Of a DNA stretch of 64,000 nt, positions 51,639 to 61,137 are shown one piece after another. The stretch is taken from positions 186,001-250,000 of the forward strand of contig NC_019976.1 in NCBI RefSeq assembly GCF_000328685.1, read 5' to 3'. Origin of the DNA: Natronococcus occultus SP4 (lineage in GTDB: Archaea > Halobacteriota > Halobacteria > Halobacteriales > Natrialbaceae). Under the pieces are notes generated by a model that saw only the letters and a program-made list of their open reading frames with translations, ran no database searches and was not told the origin of the DNA. Positions within the stretch are counted from its first letter, which is position 1; the number at the start of each line of letters is the position of its first letter. A program made the position numbers and the translations under genes.

Positions 51639-54629
51639 ATGGCTGTTGAAAAGCCACACGGTGGCTTCGCTAACTACGAGGAGTTTCGTGACGGACTCGA
51701 TCACGAGTACGACGACGTCGAGGAGTACGTCGATCTCGCTGCGGATCTGCGATCGGTCGTCTCGGGCGAGGTGCGCTTCGACGAGTACGCACAGGTCCTG
51801 TACGCGACCGACGGCAGTATCTACAAGGCCAAACCGGCCGGCGTCGTGTTGCCCCGTAACGCCGACGACGTGCAAAACGCCGTGCGCGTCGCCGCCGAAC
51901 ACGACGTGCCGATTATGGCCCGCGGCGCCGGCTCGTCGCTGGGCGGGCAGGCTGTCGGCCCCGGCTGTGTCGTGCTCGATATGACGACCTACATGGACGA
52001 CATCCTGGAAATCGACCCCGATCGTCAGCGAGCGCGGGTCCAGCCCGGCGTCGTCCAGGACCACTTCGACGAGGCGGCCCGGGAGTACGGACTCAAGTTC
52101 GCGCCCGACCCCGCCTCGTCGAACCGTGCGACGATCGGCGGCGGTATCGGGAACAACTCGACGGGCGCCCACTCGGTCCGCTACGGGATCTCCGACGCCT
52201 ACACCGAGGAGCTAGACGTCGTGCTCGCGGACGGCTCGCTGATCCACACTCGCGAGGTCGTCCTCGACTCCCCCGAGTGGGAGGAGATCGTCTCGAAGAC
52301 CGACCGGGAGGCCGAGATCTACGAGACCGTGCGCGCGATCGTCGAGGAAAACGCCGAGGAGATCGAAGAGCGCTACCCCGACCTCAAGCGCAACGTCTCG
52401 GGGTACAACCTCAACAAGGTCGTCTACGAGAACGAGGACGGCGAGGACGTCATCAACCTCTCGAAGCTGTTCGTCGGCGCCGAGTCGACGCTGGGCGTGA
52501 TCGTCGAGGCCGAGATCAGCCTCGTCACCCTCCCCGAGGAGACCGCGCTCGTCCTCTACTGTTTCGACGACCTCATCGAGACCCTCGAAGCCGTCCCCGA
52601 GGCCCTGGAGTTCGATCCCAGCGCCGTCGAGCTGATGGACAGCGAGGTGTTCCGGCTCGCTCGCGAATCCGAGCAGTTCGCCCAGTACGAGGAGCCGATC
52701 CCCGACGGCACCGAGGCGACGCTGATGCTCGAGTACGACTCGGAGCTCCACGACGACTTCGAGGAGGCTATCGGCCGGACCAACGAGCACTTCGTCGAGA
52801 ACGGCGACGCCTTCGACGCCCTGGAAGCCTACACCGAGGAGGATCAGGCCGACCTCTGGAAGCTCCGGAAGGCCGCGATCCCGCTGCTGATGAGCCTCGA
52901 AGGCGACCCGAAGCCGTATCCGTTCATCGAGGACGCGACGGTCCCCCCCGAGGAGCTCGCCGAGTACGTCGAGAAGTTCATGGACGTCCTCGAGGACCAC
53001 GACACCTCCGCCGCCTACTTCGCCCACGCGGGCAGCGGAACCCTCCACATCCGGCCGATCCTCAACCTGAAAGACGACTCGGGGATCCAGACGATGCAGT
53101 CGATCACCGACGCGGTCACCGACCTCGTCCTCGAACACGAGGGGTCGTTCTCCGGGGAACACGGCGACGGGCTCGCCCGCACCGCCTTCAACCCGAAGAT
53201 GTACGGGGAGGATCTCTGGCAGGCGTTCAAGGACGTCAAGTCCGTGTTCGACCCCGATTGGCGGATGAACCCCGGGAAGGTCGTCTACACCGACGAGGAG
53301 CCGACGGACATGCGCGAGAACCTCCGGTATGGGCACGCCTACGCCTCGATCGAGCCCCAGACGAAACTCGACTTCTCCGAGGAGGGTGGCTTCTCCCACC
53401 TCGTGGAGCTATGTAACGGCTGTGGGACCTGTCGCCAGACCGACGACGTGATGTGTCCGACCTACCGCGGGATGAAAGACGAGATCGCGACGACCCGCGG
53501 CCGGGCGAACATGCTCCGGTCGGCGATCTCGGGCGATCTCCCCGAGGAGGAGATGTACTCCGAACGGTTCCAGAAGGAGGTGCTCGATCTCTGCGTCGGC
53601 TGCAAGGGCTGCAAGAGCGACTGTCCGACCGGGGTCGACCTGGCGAAGCTCAAGGCCGAGACGAAACACCAGTACCACGAACGGGAGGGCATCGGCCTGC
53701 GCTCGCGGCTGTTCGGCAACATCGACACCCTCTCGAAGGTCGGAAGCACGCTCGCGCCCCTCTCGAATCTGGGCCCGAAGCTTCCCGGAAGCCGACGCGT
53801 GATGGAGAAGATCGCGGGCATCGCTGCCGACCGGGAGCTTCCCAGCTTCCAGCAGGAGTCCTTCCAGGAGTGGTTCGCGAAGCGCGGCCCACGGGTCGAT
53901 CCCGACGCGGCCGACCGGAAGGTCGTCCTGTTCCCCGACACGTACACCAACTACAGCTACTCCCGTCCCGGAAAGGCCGCCGTTCGCGTCCTCGAGTCCG
54001 CGGGCGTCCACGTCACCGTCCCCGAGGATGTCGGGCCGAGCGGTCGCGCGGCCTTCTCGGTCGGAATGCTCGACGACGCCGAGGAGCGGGCCGTGGCCAA
54101 CATCGAACGGTTCGCGGAGTACGTCGACCAGGGGTACGAGATCGTCTCGCTCGAGCCCTCGGACGCAGTGATGTTCCAGGACGAGTATCTCGACCTGGCG
54201 CCCTCCGCGACCGCCGAGAAGGTCGCCGGCCACTCCTACGGGATCAGCGAGTACATGGACGTCTACCGGCTCGTCGAGGACCTCCCGCTCGGGGAAACCG
54301 ACGAGACGCTTGCATACCACGGCCACTGCCACCAGAAGGCGACCGGCAAGGACCACCACGCCGTCGGCGTCCTCCGGCGTGCAGGGTACGCCGTCGATCC
54401 GCTCGACACCACCTGCTGTGGGATGGCTGGCTCCTTCGGCTACGAGGCCGAACACTACGATCTCTCGAAGTCGATCGGCGAACGCCTCTTCGAGAAGATC
54501 GACGAGAGCGAGGGGAGCCCGGTCGCACCCGGGGCCTCCTGTCGGAGCCAGATCGGTGACCGCGACGAACCGACCGAGAAACCACCCCATCCGATCGAGA
54601 AGGTGAACGACCTTCTCCCCGCACAGTAA
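51639..54629 (+). CDS. FAD-linked 2-hydroxyacid dehydrogenase/Fe-S fusion (GlcD-GlcF type) 2
   Basis: 996 residues, same domain order as the protein at 38222-41188: PCMH FAD domain with A-R-G-A-G-S-S-L-G-G-Q and G-N-N-S-T-G-A-H, FAD-oxidase C domain with G-E-H-G-D-G-L, ferredoxin motifs C-N-G-C-G-T-C...M-C-P and C-V-G-C-K-G-C-K-S-D-C-P, CCG region with H-C-H-Q-K-A-T-G-K and T-T-C-C-G-M-A-G-S-F-G. The two paralogues differ most in the N-terminal extension and in the first ferredoxin loop (shorter here). Its partner is the LctP permease immediately downstream (260 bases), the arrangement of lactate/glycolate utilisation loci, so D-lactate or glycolate is the best substrate guess. Confidence 0.94.
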   Translation: MAVEKPHGGFANYEEFRDGLDHEYDDVEEYVDLAADLRSVVSGEVRFDEYAQVLYATDGSIYKAKPAGVVLPRNADDVQNAVRVAAEHDVPIMARGAGSSLGGQAVGPGCVVLDMTTYMDDILEIDPDRQRARVQPGVVQDHFDEAAREYGLKFAPDPASSNRATIGGGIGNNSTGAHSVRYGISDAYTEELDVVLADGSLIHTREVVLDSPEWEEIVSKTDREAEIYETVRAIVEENAEEIEERYPDLKRNVSGYNLNKVVYENEDGEDVINLSKLFVGAESTLGVIVEAEISLVTLPEETALVLYCFDDLIETLEAVPEALEFDPSAVELMDSEVFRLARESEQFAQYEEPIPDGTEATLMLEYDSELHDDFEEAIGRTNEHFVENGDAFDALEAYTEEDQADLWKLRKAAIPLLMSLEGDPKPYPFIEDATVPPEELAEYVEKFMDVLEDHDTSAAYFAHAGSGTLHIRPILNLKDDSGIQTMQSITDAVTDLVLEHEGSFSGEHGDGLARTAFNPKMYGEDLWQAFKDVKSVFDPDWRMNPGKVVYTDEEPTDMRENLRYGHAYASIEPQTKLDFSEEGGFSHLVELCNGCGTCRQTDDVMCPTYRGMKDEIATTRGRANMLRSAISGDLPEEEMYSERFQKEVLDLCVGCKGCKSDCPTGVDLAKLKAETKHQYHEREGIGLRSRLFGNIDTLSKVGSTLAPLSNLGPKLPGSRRVMEKIAGIAADRELPSFQQESFQEWFAKRGPRVDPDAADRKVVLFPDTYTNYSYSRPGKAAVRVLESAGVHVTVPEDVGPSGRAAFSVGMLDDAEERAVANIERFAEYVDQGYEIVSLEPSDAVMFQDEYLDLAPSATAEKVAGHSYGISEYMDVYRLVEDLPLGETDETLAYHGHCHQKATGKDHHAVGVLRRAGYAVDPLDTTCCGMAGSFGYEAEHYDLSKSIGERLFEKIDESEGSPVAPGASCRSQIGDRDEPTEKPPHPIEKVNDLLPAQ

Positions 54630-54662
54630 CGTCAGATCGGTTTTACGTTTCTAGACTATTCA

Positions 54663-54677
54663 GGAACGAAGGGTTCC
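54663..54677. terminator. inverted repeat GGAAC-gaagg-GTTCC after dehydrogenase 2
   Basis: Perfect 5-bp stem with a 5-base loop 34 bases after the stop codon. No T-run follows directly, so it may be a 3'-end hairpin or a protein site rather than a classical terminator. Confidence 0.35.
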
Positions 54678-54730
54678 GAATCCGGTTACGAGGACGTCCT
54701 CGTTCTGTGCGTATCCTTCTGCTGACATAC

Positions 54731-54757
54731 AATGGTCAGATTATAAATAGAACCATT
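54731..54757 (+). promoter_or_regulatory. lctP promoter with TATA box inside an inverted repeat
   Basis: AATGGT (54731-54736) and ACCATT (54752-54757) flank TTATAAATAG (54741-54750). A second TATA-like ATTTATTATA follows at 54755-54764. The predicted leader of lctP is over 100 bases. The repeat brackets the TATA box as a repressor operator would. Confidence 0.5.
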
Positions 54758-54889
54758 TATTATACCTTATGATATACGTGATCATGGGACGTTCATAATG
54801 AGAAAGGACGGCGCGAGGCGATACGGAACCGCACAGGGGAACGGAAGAACGGCAATCGAACGACGGACCAATCGGGGTGAGCGACACGG

Positions 54890-56662
54890 ATGGTGATGGA
54901 CATCGTCGTCGCGGCGTTACCGCTCGCGATCGTCGCGGTGTTGCTCATCGGGTTCCTGTGGCCGGCGACGCGGGCGATGCCGATCGCGTGGATCGCCGCG
55001 CTCGGCGTCGGCTACGTCTGGTGGAACAACCCGCCGGATTACCTGGCGGGATCGTCGTTCGTCGGGGTGATGACCGCCCTCGAGATCCTGTGGATCGTCT
55101 TCGGGGCGCTAGTTCTGCTGTACACGCTGATGCAGGCCGGCGCGTTCGACCGGATCAACAAGGGATTCACCGCCGTCTCCGACGACCGGCGAGTGCAGAT
55201 CGTGCTGATCGCGTTCTTCCTCGCGACGTTCATCGAAGGCGCCGCAGGGTTCGGGACCCCAGCAGCGGTCGTCGCACCGCTGATGCTGGCGCTCGGCTTC
55301 CCGGCGCTGGCGGCCGTCATCGCGGCGCTGATCGGCCACATCATCGCCGTCACCTACGGGGCAGTGGGGACGCCGATCATCGTCGGGATCCAGGACCCGC
55401 TGATGATCTACGAGGAGCAGATCGTCAACGACGGGGGGATGAGCGTCGTCGAGTACTCCCACGAGGTCGCGGCCTGGGCGGCGACCTACCACGCGCTGAC
55501 GGGCTTTCTGATGCCGCTGTTTGCGGTCGGGATGATCGTCTACTTCTTCAGTCCGCCCGGCGAGCGGTCGCTCAAGCCGGCGCTTAGCGTCTGGCCGCTC
55601 TGTCTGTTTGCCGGGTTCGCCTTCGCGATTCCCTACTGGGCCGCCGCCTGGTTCCTCACCGCGGAGTTCCCGGCGCTGATCGGGGCGATGGTCGGCGGGG
55701 CGATCACCGTCGGACTGCTCCGACGTGGCTACCTCCTGCCGGATGACGAGTGGGACTTCCCGCCGCGCGAGCAGTGGGCCGACCACTGGGTCGGCGCGAT
55801 CGAACCCGGTGACGACGGCACCGACGAAGCCGTTCCGAACGGTGGCGAGCAGATGTCGCTGCTGAAGGCGTGGTCGCCGTACATCGTGCTCATCGTCCTG
55901 CTGGTCGTCACTCGCGTGATCGATCCGATCTCCGAGACGATCACCGATGCGGGTCTCGGAACCGAGTTCGCCGTCGCCGGCGTCGGCGAGTTCACGATCG
56001 GCGTGGTGATCCAGTGGTCCGAGATGTTCGGCTACGATCTCTCCGCCGGGATCGAGTGGATAAACGCGCCTGGCTTCTGGCTGTTGCTCAGTGCGATCAT
56101 CGCGATCGGCATCTTCGGGATGTCGGGCCAGCAGGTGAAAGCTGCCTGGGCCGAAGCGGCCAAGAAGCTGGTCTCGCCGTTTATCGCGCTGATCTTCGTG
56201 ATCGCGATGGTGCAGGTGATGATCCAGTCCGGCGGCGCACCCGGCGCACCCGAAGCGGGAAGTATGATCGAGATCCTCGCGATCGCAACCGCGGACGCCA
56301 CCGGGCCGCTGTATCCGGCGCTGGCGGCGCTTATCGGCGCGCTCGCTGCGGCGATGGTCGGCTCGAACACGGTGTCGAACATCACCTTCGGCGGTTTCCA
56401 GTTCACGGCCGCACACGAGCTCGACCTGCCCAGCCAGATCGTCGTCGGAACGCAGGCTGTCGGCGGTGCCATCGGTAACCTCGTCGCGATCCACAACATC
56501 GTTGCGGCGCTGGCAACCGTGGGTCTCGTCGGCCAGGAGGGTCGAGTCATGCGGCTGAACCTGATCCCCCTGTTCTACTACGCCCTCGTCGTCGGCGTCT
56601 GGGCGCTGCTTTTCGTCTACGTCATGCCCGACGTCCTCCCGTCAGTGTTCGACGTCTACTGA
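54890..56662 (+). CDS. lctP: L-lactate/glycolate permease (LctP family)
   Basis: 590 residues, about fourteen membrane helices. LctP signature stretches: F-I-E-G-A-A-G-F-G-T-P-A-A-V-V-A-P near 112-128, Y-G-A-V-G-T-P, and G-S-N-T-V-S-N-I-T-F-G-G-F-Q plus Q-A-V-G-G-A-I-G-N-L-V-A-I-H-N near the C-terminus. LctP/GlcA proteins are proton symporters for lactate and glycolate. It lies directly downstream of the second FAD/Fe-S dehydrogenase with its own promoter. The start may be ATG 54890 or ATG 54896. Confidence 0.95.
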   Translation: MVMDIVVAALPLAIVAVLLIGFLWPATRAMPIAWIAALGVGYVWWNNPPDYLAGSSFVGVMTALEILWIVFGALVLLYTLMQAGAFDRINKGFTAVSDDRRVQIVLIAFFLATFIEGAAGFGTPAAVVAPLMLALGFPALAAVIAALIGHIIAVTYGAVGTPIIVGIQDPLMIYEEQIVNDGGMSVVEYSHEVAAWAATYHALTGFLMPLFAVGMIVYFFSPPGERSLKPALSVWPLCLFAGFAFAIPYWAAAWFLTAEFPALIGAMVGGAITVGLLRRGYLLPDDEWDFPPREQWADHWVGAIEPGDDGTDEAVPNGGEQMSLLKAWSPYIVLIVLLVVTRVIDPISETITDAGLGTEFAVAGVGEFTIGVVIQWSEMFGYDLSAGIEWINAPGFWLLLSAIIAIGIFGMSGQQVKAAWAEAAKKLVSPFIALIFVIAMVQVMIQSGGAPGAPEAGSMIEILAIATADATGPLYPALAALIGALAAAMVGSNTVSNITFGGFQFTAAHELDLPSQIVVGTQAVGGAIGNLVAIHNIVAALATVGLVGQEGRVMRLNLIPLFYYALVVGVWALLFVYVMPDVLPSVFDVY

Positions 56663-57190
56663 CGCCGACGGTTCTTTCGGTTCCGTTCTCGATCGGACGA
56701 TCACGGTTCTGGTAGCCTCGAACCCATCGGTTTCGATGGCCACGACACGCCGAATACGGCGAATAATATCAGAGATAGATTCATATATTTATACTGAGTG
56801 TTCTCTGTCAGCGGCACGTCGATGCAGACGTTCTCGTGCTGATCACAATACAAAAGTCACTGAACCGTGGCCGCGATGATCCGACAGTCGTCTCATTACC
56901 GTCGAGTCTGATCGTCAAGCGAGGACGCGTTCGAGAGCACGACGGCGAAAGCGACCGGTCGTTCCCGCCGCAGTAACGTGCTCCGATTTTATGATAGTAA
57001 TGGCGGATATCTCAGTCATGTGTACTAATAAATAGGTCAAACGGGCTGAGACGCTCGCGGGTCGCCACGACGGACCACGCTTCCAGCTGAGGACGGCCCA
57101 GGCCACGACTGACAGTCACGGAGTCGGGGCAAAGACGGGTTCGGGAACAGTCGTCGATACTGTTATATCACCGACGCTCGAGGAACGGGT
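56663..57190. other. AT-richer intergenic stretch
   Basis: 528 bases between lctP and the histidine kinase gene. AT-rich patches at 56760-56800 and 56985-57040; no gene, repeat or RNA fold that I can support. A likely kinase-gene TATA sits at 57160-57166 (TGTTATA), about 28 bases before the start. Confidence 0.5.
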
Positions 57191-59035
57191 ATGGGGTGGC
57201 AACACACCACATATTCGTACCCGATCCTGTTCGCGACGGCGGTATCTCTCCTCTTGGGTACGTACACCCTCGCACGTATGCGACGCGACGGTCGATCGCC
57301 GACCCTGCTCGCGTTCGCCGCGATGGCCGTCGCGATCGCGATCTGGACCGGGTTTTCGGCGCTCAAGCTCCTCAGCACCGATCCGACGGTGCAGTACCGG
57401 AGCTACCTGTTGCTCCACGCCGGCAGCGCCGCCGTCGGCCCGCTTCTCCTGCTGTTCGCGCTCGCCTACACTGACCGGATCCGCTGGCTCACTCCACGGG
57501 TCGTCGGCGGCGTGTTCGTCGTTCCGGTCGCGTTTCTCGCGCTCCTGGTGACGAACCCCGCCGACGTGGCGATCATCGACACGCGGGTCGTCGACGCCAA
57601 CGGGCTCGTCGTCTGGCGGGCGGACCGCGGTCCCGCACACGTCGCGTTGAGTTTCGTCTACGCCGCCCTCATGGCCGTTCTCACGCTCGCCGTCGTCTTC
57701 GACGAGTTGCGCCGAACGAACCGAAGCTACTACCCGCAGGCGATCCTGCTGACGATCGCCGTCGTCGCTCCGATCGCCGCGAGTTTCCTCACCGCCGCGG
57801 GCGTTCCACCGTTCGGCCGCGAGGACGTCAACCTCGTACCGGCGACGGCAGGACTGTCGGTCGCCGCGCTCGGCGTCGCGACGTTCCGGTACCGGCTGCT
57901 GGAGCTGCCCCCGATCGCGTACACGACCGCGATGCGGGACTCGCCCGACGGCGTCCTCGTGGTCGACGCCGACGAACGGGTCGTCCACGCGAACGAGAGC
58001 GTTGGTCGGCTGCTAGGGGCGTCCTCGGGGGCCGTCGGCGAGGCGGTCGACACCGTGCTTCCGGAGACGAGCGACGAAACGAACGCCGAACGGACGATCG
58101 AGGTCGCGGCGGCCGGGGGCACCCGGGTTCTCGATCTGCGGTCGCAGCCGCTTCGCTGGCAGGACGCGACTGTCGGGCGGGTGATCGTCCTCCGTGACGT
58201 CACCGCCCGAAAGCGCTACGAACGCTCCCTCGAGTTGCGAGCCGAACAGGGGGAGCTGCTGAACCGGCTGGTTCGACACGACATCAGAAACGAGATGGGG
58301 CTTGTGTTGGGACTCCTGCGTCGAATCGAGCCCGAACTCGAGACGCTCCGCGAGGACGACCCCGAAACGGCGGGTCGGCTTCTGGCCCACACGGACCGGA
58401 TCAAGGGGAACTGCGAGCACGTCGTCGAGCTCACCGAGACGGTCGGTGAGCTGTTGCGGACGCTCGACCGACGCGAGCGCGAACCGCGGCCGATCGCGCT
58501 CGTGCCCGTCCTCGAGAGCGAGGTCGCCGCCGCCGTGGCCGCCTTCGGTCACGCGACCGTCGAGCTCGAGGACGACCTCCCGGACGTGACGGTGCGGGCC
58601 GACGGGATGCTCTCGTCGCTGCTCTACAATCTGGTCGCCAACGCCGTTGTCCACAACGACGACCCCCAGCCGACGGTAACGGTTGGAGTCGACGTCTCCG
58701 ACGAGCGAGTGACCGTCTCGGTCGCCGACGACGGTCCCGGCTTCCCCGACCAGCCGCGGCGGCTGCTGACCGGGCAGACTCCCCTCGCGGAGTACGAGGG
58801 CGCGGGGTACGGCCTCTACATCGTTCGGTCGCTGGCCGACGGGTACGGCGCGGAGCTGTCGGTTGCGGAGAACGCGCCGACCGGATCGATCGTCACGGTC
58901 GGGCTGGAGCGCGCCGACGCCGCCCGCGAGACGGAGCAGTCAGCCGTGGCTGCGGTCGATCCCGAAGAGTTTCACGGGACGAACACGACCGACCGCGGCT
59001 CGAGCGACGGGCGGGTAGAACGGGTGAGTCGATGA
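57191..59035 (+). CDS. sensor histidine kinase with 7TM N-terminal domain and PAS domain
   Basis: 614 residues. Seven hydrophobic helices in residues 8-235 (the N-terminal histidine kinase 7TM domain), PAS domain about 240-345 (S-P-D-G-V-L-V-V-D-A-D-E-R), then the kinase core: H-box R-H-D-I-R-N-E-M-G near 362-370, N-box N-L-V-A-N-A-V-V-H-N-D, G1 D-D-G-P-G-F and G2 G-Y-G-L-Y-I-V. The R-H-D-I-R-N H-box is the haloarchaeal type. Senses an unknown signal at the membrane. The stop overlaps the start of the response regulator gene (ATGA). Confidence 0.92.
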   Translation: MGWQHTTYSYPILFATAVSLLLGTYTLARMRRDGRSPTLLAFAAMAVAIAIWTGFSALKLLSTDPTVQYRSYLLLHAGSAAVGPLLLLFALAYTDRIRWLTPRVVGGVFVVPVAFLALLVTNPADVAIIDTRVVDANGLVVWRADRGPAHVALSFVYAALMAVLTLAVVFDELRRTNRSYYPQAILLTIAVVAPIAASFLTAAGVPPFGREDVNLVPATAGLSVAALGVATFRYRLLELPPIAYTTAMRDSPDGVLVVDADERVVHANESVGRLLGASSGAVGEAVDTVLPETSDETNAERTIEVAAAGGTRVLDLRSQPLRWQDATVGRVIVLRDVTARKRYERSLELRAEQGELLNRLVRHDIRNEMGLVLGLLRRIEPELETLREDDPETAGRLLAHTDRIKGNCEHVVELTETVGELLRTLDRREREPRPIALVPVLESEVAAAVAAFGHATVELEDDLPDVTVRADGMLSSLLYNLVANAVVHNDDPQPTVTVGVDVSDERVTVSVADDGPGFPDQPRRLLTGQTPLAEYEGAGYGLYIVRSLADGYGAELSVAENAPTGSIVTVGLERADAARETEQSAVAAVDPEEFHGTNTTDRGSSDGRVERVSR

Positions 59036-60993
59036 CCGACCGCACGATCGACGCTCGGGTGGCAGCGACACTCGAGGAGATCGACGTCCTACTCGTCGAC
59101 GACAACGAGCGGTGGGCGACGTTCATGGCCGAAGAACTAGAGCGACGGGAGCCGTCGCTTCGGGTCGAGTCGGTCTGCAGCGCGAACGAGGCGCTGGCGG
59201 TCTTTGCCGAGTCGTCGATCGACTGTCTCGTCGTCGACTACCGGCTGCCCGAGACGAACGGGATCGAACTGGTAGTGCGACTCCGCGACGAACGGCCGCA
59301 GCTGCCGATCGTCCTCGTGACCGGCGAGGGCAGCGAGACGGTCGCAACCCGGGCGATCGACGCCGGCGTGACCGACTACCTCCCGAAGGATCCGACGGTC
59401 GATCAGGCACCGATCCTGGCCGGCAAGATCCACAACGCCGTCGAGCGCCGCGCGCTCCGGCGGGCGATCGAGGACAGCGAGCAACGGTACCGATCCGTGA
59501 TCGAACAGAGCCGCGACGCGATCGTCATCGTCCGCGACGGTCGGCTGCTGTTCTGTAACCGACGGTTCGCCGAGTTCGCCGGCTCGACGGCCACGGCGCT
59601 CGTCGGCACCGCGTTCGTCGATCGGTTCGTCCACGAGGCCGACCGAAGGCGGTTCCGCGAGATCGATACGGACGTCCTCGCGGACGGCATCCACTACGTT
59701 CGACTGGTGACCGACGGCCGGGTGGCTCACTGCGAGTACACGGGTCGAACGATCGCGTACGACGAGGAGCCGGCGACGATGCTGTCGATCAGGGACGTCA
59801 CCGAGAAACGACTGCGGGAAGTGCGGCACCTGCGGGAACGGAACATCAACCGACGAGTCCAGCGAGCGCTCGTGACCGCGGAGCGTCGAGTGGAACTCGA
59901 GCGAGCTGTCGTCGCCGCGCTCGCCCAACAAGAGTACGAGCTCGTCTGGATCGGCGCAGCTGCTGACGGGGAGCTTCGCCCGCAGGCCGTCGCGGGCGAT
60001 CAGCGCTACGTCGACGCCGTCGACCGCTCGCTCGACGGGACGGAACACGAATGCGAACCGAGCGTCTGGGCGGCACGGACCGGAACGATCCAGGCGATCG
60101 CGGATTTCGAGGCGCTGTTCCCGGCCGCGTGGCGGGAGCTGGCGCTCGAGTGTGGGCTCCGAACCGGGATCGCACTCCCGGTCGGGTACGAGGACGTCAC
60201 CCACGGCGTCCTCGCGGCCTACCGCGGGGAGCCCGAGTCGATCGACAACGCCGAACGTGAACTCCTCGAGGAGCTCGCGGCGACCGTCGGCTACGCGATC
60301 ACCCATCTGGGCGCCAGGAGGGCGCTCACCGCCGGTCGCGGCGTCGAGGCACGGATCGAACTCCGGGAAGGGACACACTACCTGAGCGAGATCGTCGCGG
60401 GCGACGCCGACGACTCGACGCTGGAACCGGTCGTCCGCGGGACCCACGCCGGCGAGGACAACGGGGTCGTCCAGTACGTGACACTGCAGGGCGGAAGCGC
60501 CGAGCGGTTCCGCGACGCAGCGAGCGCCCACTCGACGGTCCGCGGCGTCGTTCCGATCGACTCCCACGGGAGTGAGGCGTTTCGACTCACCGTCGACGGA
60601 CCGACCCCGGAGTCGACCCTCGCACCGTTCAACGCGCTCGTCCGATCAACCAGCATCGCCGCCGATCGATCGGTGATGCGGATCGAACTCCCCTCCAGGG
60701 GGAACCTCAGCGCGCTGGTCGATTCGCTCGCGGATCGGTACGGTCGCGTGTCGGTGCTGTCCTGTGTCGAGCGGGAGTGGACGCCCGAGGAGAGCCACTA
60801 CTCCTTCGACGCGGGCGTGCTGACCGAAAAGCAGGCGATCGCGCTCGAGGCAGCCTATCGTCACGGATACTTCGAACAGCCCCGACGTTCGTCCGCGACC
60901 GAAATCGCGACCGCGCTGGGTGTCTCGCACTCGACGTACCTCCAGCACCTCCATGCGGCCCAGCAGAAGGTGTTCACGGCGTTCTACGAGTAG
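59032..60993 (+). CDS. response regulator with receiver, PAS, bacterio-opsin-activator GAF and HTH_10 domains
   Basis: 653 residues. Receiver domain 15-135: acidic pair V-D-D-N, phospho-acceptor Asp in L-V-V-D-Y-R-L-P (near 69), Thr in V-T-G-E, Lys in L-P-K-D. PAS domain about 150-270 (S-R-D-A-I-V-I-V-R-D-G). Residues about 285-440 resemble a GAF domain, 440-590 the Bat-associated sensor half, and the HTH_10 lies at about 597-650 (L-T-E-K-Q-A-I-A-L-E-A-A-Y-R-H-G-Y-F, I-A-T-A-L-G-V-S-H-S-T). Coupled to the 7TM kinase by ATGA, so the pair forms a two-component system with DNA-binding output. Confidence 0.92.
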   Translation: MTDRTIDARVAATLEEIDVLLVDDNERWATFMAEELERREPSLRVESVCSANEALAVFAESSIDCLVVDYRLPETNGIELVVRLRDERPQLPIVLVTGEGSETVATRAIDAGVTDYLPKDPTVDQAPILAGKIHNAVERRALRRAIEDSEQRYRSVIEQSRDAIVIVRDGRLLFCNRRFAEFAGSTATALVGTAFVDRFVHEADRRRFREIDTDVLADGIHYVRLVTDGRVAHCEYTGRTIAYDEEPATMLSIRDVTEKRLREVRHLRERNINRRVQRALVTAERRVELERAVVAALAQQEYELVWIGAAADGELRPQAVAGDQRYVDAVDRSLDGTEHECEPSVWAARTGTIQAIADFEALFPAAWRELALECGLRTGIALPVGYEDVTHGVLAAYRGEPESIDNAERELLEELAATVGYAITHLGARRALTAGRGVEARIELREGTHYLSEIVAGDADDSTLEPVVRGTHAGEDNGVVQYVTLQGGSAERFRDAASAHSTVRGVVPIDSHGSEAFRLTVDGPTPESTLAPFNALVRSTSIAADRSVMRIELPSRGNLSALVDSLADRYGRVSVLSCVEREWTPEESHYSFDAGVLTEKQAIALEAAYRHGYFEQPRRSSATEIATALGVSHSTYLQHLHAAQQKVFTAFYE

Positions 60994-61137
60994 CGGTCGG
61001 CATTCGCCCCACCAGTCGGTCGTCGAACCGTCGACCGACGTTCCGAAACGGGACCACTTTAGGCCGAGGGGACGGTAGTGTCCGTATGGTCGTTTGCGAG
61101 GCGCTGTGTGTCGGGGATCGTCAGAATCCAGGTACCG

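Noticed and set aside
54798-54896. A 32-codon frame in the lctP leader whose stop overlaps the second ATG of lctP
   Set aside because: Arg/Gly-rich composition typical of noncoding GC-rich DNA, no conserved feature visible; a leader-peptide role cannot be supported without translation data.
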